7,567 nt of DNA from a bacterium. GTDB lineage: Bacteria > Tectomicrobia > Entotheonellia > Entotheonellales > Entotheonellaceae. The translations under genes and the position numbers were made by a program. Position 1 is the stretch's first letter. Every line of letters begins with the position of its first letter. The stretch is taken from contig JAPULM010000265.1 of assembly GCA_027294925.1 (NCBI GenBank), forward strand, positions 1 to 7,567, given 5' to 3'. This document shows, piece after piece, positions 5,459-7,567 of the stretch. Below the pieces are notes generated by a model. The model worked only from the letters and a program-made list of their open reading frames with translations. It was not told the DNA's origin and ran no database searches.

Positions 5459-5875
5459 GTGGCTTATGACAAACCCATTCCCGTGCAGGGAACCCACACC
5501 GGCCCGTTCTGGGAGGGCGCGAAACAGGGCAAATTGATGTTGCCGCGCTGCCAGGCGTGCAATCGGGTGCACTGGTATCCAAGATTCATCTGCCCGTTTT
5601 GTCACTCCATGAACCTCGAGTGGATCGAGGGCAGTGGCGAAGGCACGCTGCATACCTTCGCTGTCCAACATCTCACGCCACCTGCTTGGCGGGACGAAGC
5701 GCCGTACGTCACGGCCTACATCGATCTCAAGGAGGGTGATCGCATGTTAACCATCCTGCGAGGTGTCGATCCAACAAAGCCCGAAGCGATCAAAATCGGC
5801 GCTCAGGTAAAGGTAGAATTCGAAGCGGCCAGCGAGGACATGCATCTGCCGTTTTGGCGCGTAGTGAAGGAGTAG
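5459..5875 (+). CDS. DUF35 zinc-ribbon/OB-fold protein, partner of thiolase-like enzyme
   Basis: This 138-residue protein has the two-part DUF35 layout: an N-terminal helix and rubredoxin-like zinc ribbon, then an OB fold. The ribbon has Cys31-x2-Cys34 (RCQACN) and Cys45-x2-Cys48 (ICPFC). FWEGAKQGKLMLPRC (17-31) is the typical lead-in, and EGTLHTFAVQH begins the OB barrel. Known members such as ChsH2 are non-catalytic or CoA-ester-binding subunits of thiolase-fold enzymes. I place the start at GTG 5459 (MAYDKPIPV) because AAGGA lies 8 nt upstream. The in-frame ATG at 5411 lacks a close ribosome binding site and would add 16 residues unlike the family. The stop is 3 bp before the thiolase-like gene, so the two are surely co-translated and probably form a complex. 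Family call strong, start call good. Confidence 0.88.
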   Translation: MAYDKPIPVQGTHTGPFWEGAKQGKLMLPRCQACNRVHWYPRFICPFCHSMNLEWIEGSGEGTLHTFAVQHLTPPAWRDEAPYVTAYIDLKEGDRMLTILRGVDPTKPEAIKIGAQVKVEFEAASEDMHLPFWRVVKE

Positions 5876-5878
5876 GTT

Positions 5879-7090
5879 ATGCCAGGTCAACTCTACAAGG
5901 CTGCCGCCATCGTCGGGGCAGCAGAAGCAAACGAAATTGGCTTCCTGGAAGAACCTAAATCATCGCTGCAACTGCATATCGAGGCGATCAAGAACGTCAG
6001 CCAACAGACCGGTATGCCGATCTCAAAGATCGACGGGGTGTTCTCGACGGGGTGGACGAGTGAACTCTGCGAGCACCTCGGCATTCACCCGAAATACATC
6101 GATACCACGGCCTGCGGCGGTTGCTCGTTTGAGATGCATGTGCACCACGCGCTGGCCGCGATCCATGCAGGCATCATCGATGTCGCTCTGATCAGCCACG
6201 GTGAGAACGGTTTTTCGTCGCGCAAGATCGGCGCCAAAGGGCGGCCTAGCTATGGGCCGGGCAGCGGTGACGCTTCGCCGGCCACCGAAATGACCATGGC
6301 GTACGGCCTCGGCGGCGCGCCAACCTCCTATGCCCATGCCATGGTGAGGCACATGCACTGCTACGGGACGACCCCCGAGGACTTCGCGCACATCGCGACG
6401 GTCACCCGGGACTGGGCGACACTCAATCCAAGGGCCGCCATGTACTCGAAGGAGAAGCACCCATTCGGGGGACCCATCACGATCGAGCAGGTTGAGACGT
6501 CCAAGATGATCACCTGGCCACTCACCATCCTACATTGCTGCATGGTCACCGATCACGGCGGTGCGGTACTGGTCACCAGCCCCAAGGTGGCTGCGGGCCT
6601 TAACACCAGGCCGGTCTGGATCGCTGGTGCCGGCGAGAGCATGGGGCATCAAAACATGCTTGAGATGGACGATTTCACCGCCACCTCCGCGCGTCGCTCT
6701 GCCGAGGCCGCCTACAGCATGGCGGGCATGGGACCAGACGATATGGAGATGGCGCTCATCTACGACTCGTTCACCATCACGGCGGCGATCACCGCCGAAA
6801 TGCTCGGGCTCACCCCGCTCGGAGAGGGACATACGCTGTGGAAGGATGGTCACGCGGCACCCGGTGGTCGATTCCCGATCAATACCAATGGCGGCGGCTT
6901 GTCGTTCAATCACAGTGGCATGTACGGCATGCCCTTGCTGATTGAGGGTTATCGTCAGCTCTCCGGCAGCGCCGAAGATGGCATCAACGGTGACCCTGGC
7001 AAGCAGACGTCCGCACGCACCTGTGTGGTCAACGGAACGGGCGGTACGCTATCCACAACCGGCACGTTGGTGCTAGTCGCCGACGACTGA
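5879..7090 (+). CDS. Thiolase-superfamily protein (SCP2-thiolase/Ltp2-like), DUF35-associated
   Basis: This 403-residue protein has the thiolase fold and probably acts on an acyl-CoA together with the DUF35 protein just upstream. The start ATG follows AAGGAG by about 8 nt and the DUF35 stop by 3 bp. TACGGCSFEMHV (77-88) occupies the nucleophile position; by spacing to the AAIHAG helix end, Cys82 aligns with the catalytic Cys of SCP2 thiolase. The usual HDCF motif reads YDSFT (295-299), lacking both His and Cys. NGGGLSFNHSGMYG (about 337-350) keeps His345 of the Gly-rich loop, and Cys382 (CVVNGTGG) lies near the C-terminus. Such relatives include Ltp2, a retro-aldolase in steroid side-chain breakdown that uses tyrosines instead of the classic thiolase residues. 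The protein may therefore be an aldolase-like C-C lyase rather than a thiolase. It lacks a lipid-transfer SCP2 domain. Family strong, reaction inferred. Confidence 0.87.
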   Translation: MPGQLYKAAAIVGAAEANEIGFLEEPKSSLQLHIEAIKNVSQQTGMPISKIDGVFSTGWTSELCEHLGIHPKYIDTTACGGCSFEMHVHHALAAIHAGIIDVALISHGENGFSSRKIGAKGRPSYGPGSGDASPATEMTMAYGLGGAPTSYAHAMVRHMHCYGTTPEDFAHIATVTRDWATLNPRAAMYSKEKHPFGGPITIEQVETSKMITWPLTILHCCMVTDHGGAVLVTSPKVAAGLNTRPVWIAGAGESMGHQNMLEMDDFTATSARRSAEAAYSMAGMGPDDMEMALIYDSFTITAAITAEMLGLTPLGEGHTLWKDGHAAPGGRFPINTNGGGLSFNHSGMYGMPLLIEGYRQLSGSAEDGINGDPGKQTSARTCVVNGTGGTLSTTGTLVLVADD

Positions 7091-7392
7091 CGCCATTCGG
7101 CCATCGGCGGAGATCGGTCCGTCGGTGGCTAACCCAAAACGTGACATTTCTGTCAATTCAGCAACCAAGCCTGCGCGCCGAGAACAGGTGCGCGCGATCA
7201 GTCCCTTGGCAGCGGCCTCAAGGGGAACGCCAAAAAGGGCTAAGGGCATTTCCGGAAATGAAGTGTCTGACGGTGCAAAAAGTGCCTTAAATAGTTGTGT
7301 CCAATGTGATATATTGACCTGACCTAAAAGTGCAGGCGCCGAGCCTCCAGGTATATCAAAGGGCGAAATGAATCGTAGTGAAGGAGGATTAA
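7091..7392. other. Intergenic stretch between thiolase-like and DUF1800 genes, possible gene remnant
   Basis: About 300 bp with lower GC in its second half. A minus-strand frame crosses the whole stretch (7453 to 7073), overlapping the last 18 bases of the thiolase-like gene and the first 61 of the DUF1800 gene. Its formal start lies inside the DUF1800 gene, so the full frame is unlikely to be a gene. The inner part from about an ATG at 7255 has a protein-like composition (PLALFGVPLEAAAKGLIART) but no ribosome binding site or family I recognise. It may be a decayed gene end. A TTGACC (7314-7319) is present without a matching -10. No terminator hairpin for the thiolase operon was found. Confidence 0.35.
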
Positions 7393-7567
7393 ATGGCAGA
7401 CAATGACCTGGCTTTGATAGCGCATCTGATGCGTCGCGCCGGCTTTGGGGCAAGGCGGGAAGAACTGCAAGCGTATGCGGTCAAGGGCTATGAAGCAGTG
7501 GTGGAAGACCTGCTGCACCCGGAGCGCTTTGCCGCCATCGACGACACGCTTTTTTGCCGTTACTACT
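7393..7567 (+). CDS. DUF1800 family protein, N-terminal part (runs off right edge)
   Basis: Fifty-eight codons are present before the window ends, with the frame open. AAGGAGG (7381-7387) lies 5 nt before the ATG at 7393, a very strong ribosome binding site that fixes the start. Residues 8-19 (LIAHLMRRAGFG) followed by AR.EEL..YA.KGYEA.V..LLHPE match the opening of DUF1800 proteins, where HLL.RAGFG.t..e is the hallmark. The family's function is not well established; members are often exported and often sit next to a DUF1501 gene, which here would lie beyond the right edge. No signal peptide is visible at this start. It follows the thiolase-like gene by 302 bp on the same strand, far enough that separate transcription is likely. 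Confidence 0.8.
   Translation, partial: MADNDLALIAHLMRRAGFGARREELQAYAVKGYEAVVEDLLHPERFAAIDDTLFCRYY

Noticed and set aside
6023..6913. Minus-strand open frames of 127-145 codons opposite the thiolase-like gene
   Set aside because: These are antisense shadows of a well-supported gene, without ribosome binding site or protein motifs.
1..7567. CRISPR array, tRNA or rRNA genes, phage genes
   Set aside because: I saw no regularly spaced repeats of suitable length, no cloverleaf-like sequence and no phage or Cas proteins on either strand.

Overview
The window looks like chromosomal DNA of a proteobacterium with moderate to high GC, probably a soil or water organism with a broad catabolic repertoire. 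This rests on the gene families (EthA-type Baeyer-Villiger monooxygenase, DUF35/thiolase pair, DUF1800 protein, FitA/VapC toxin-antitoxin) and on GC-rich codon use in the right half. No rRNA, tRNA or lineage marker is present, so the assignment is an inference. Composition changes along the window: the left 3.3 kb is mixed to AT-rich (the phosphatase gene most clearly), and from about 3.38 kb it turns sharply GC-rich. This suggests that accessory or acquired DNA abuts a catabolic block.

Left block, minus strand (1308 to below 1): three uncharacterised genes in one direction. They are a 128-residue protein with two cysteine pairs (zinc-finger-like), an 80-residue protein with two membrane helices, and a lipoprotein-like protein with TPR-like helices that runs off the left edge. 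The last has a GTG start and no stop inside the window, so it is easy to miss. Divergent from them is a type II toxin-antitoxin pair (1473-2113): a ribbon-helix-helix antitoxin and a PIN-domain RNase, with overlapping stop and start codons. The shared upstream region holds a nested hairpin, a perfect TTGACA box and three CAACC repeats exactly 11 bp apart. On the minus strand, convergent with the toxin gene, lies an exported PhoD-like metallophosphatase (2245-3321).

Middle (3322-3673): a GC-rich stretch without a convincing gene, containing two inverted repeats. It separates the AT-rich phosphatase gene from the catabolic genes.

Right block: a full-length EthA-type Baeyer-Villiger monooxygenase (minus, 3674-5176) is divergent from a two-gene operon on the plus strand. 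The operon encodes a DUF35 zinc-ribbon/OB-fold protein (start probably the GTG at 5459) and a thiolase-superfamily protein whose usual His-Asp-Cys-Phe motif reads Tyr-Asp-Ser-Phe. DUF35 plus thiolase-like pairs include the steroid side-chain aldolase ChsH2-Ltp2. A plausible reading is a ketone-processing module: oxygen insertion by the monooxygenase, and C-C bond cleavage or formation on a CoA ester by the DUF35/thiolase complex. The substrate cannot be read from the sequence. The window ends in the first 58 codons of a DUF1800 protein with a strong ribosome binding site.

I found no CRISPR array, intact insertion sequence, phage gene or RNA gene, and no clear new defence or regulatory system. 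The parts that most deserve follow-up are the DUF35/thiolase/monooxygenase module with its altered active site, the phased repeats and hairpin upstream of the toxin-antitoxin genes, and the uncharacterised minus-strand trio.
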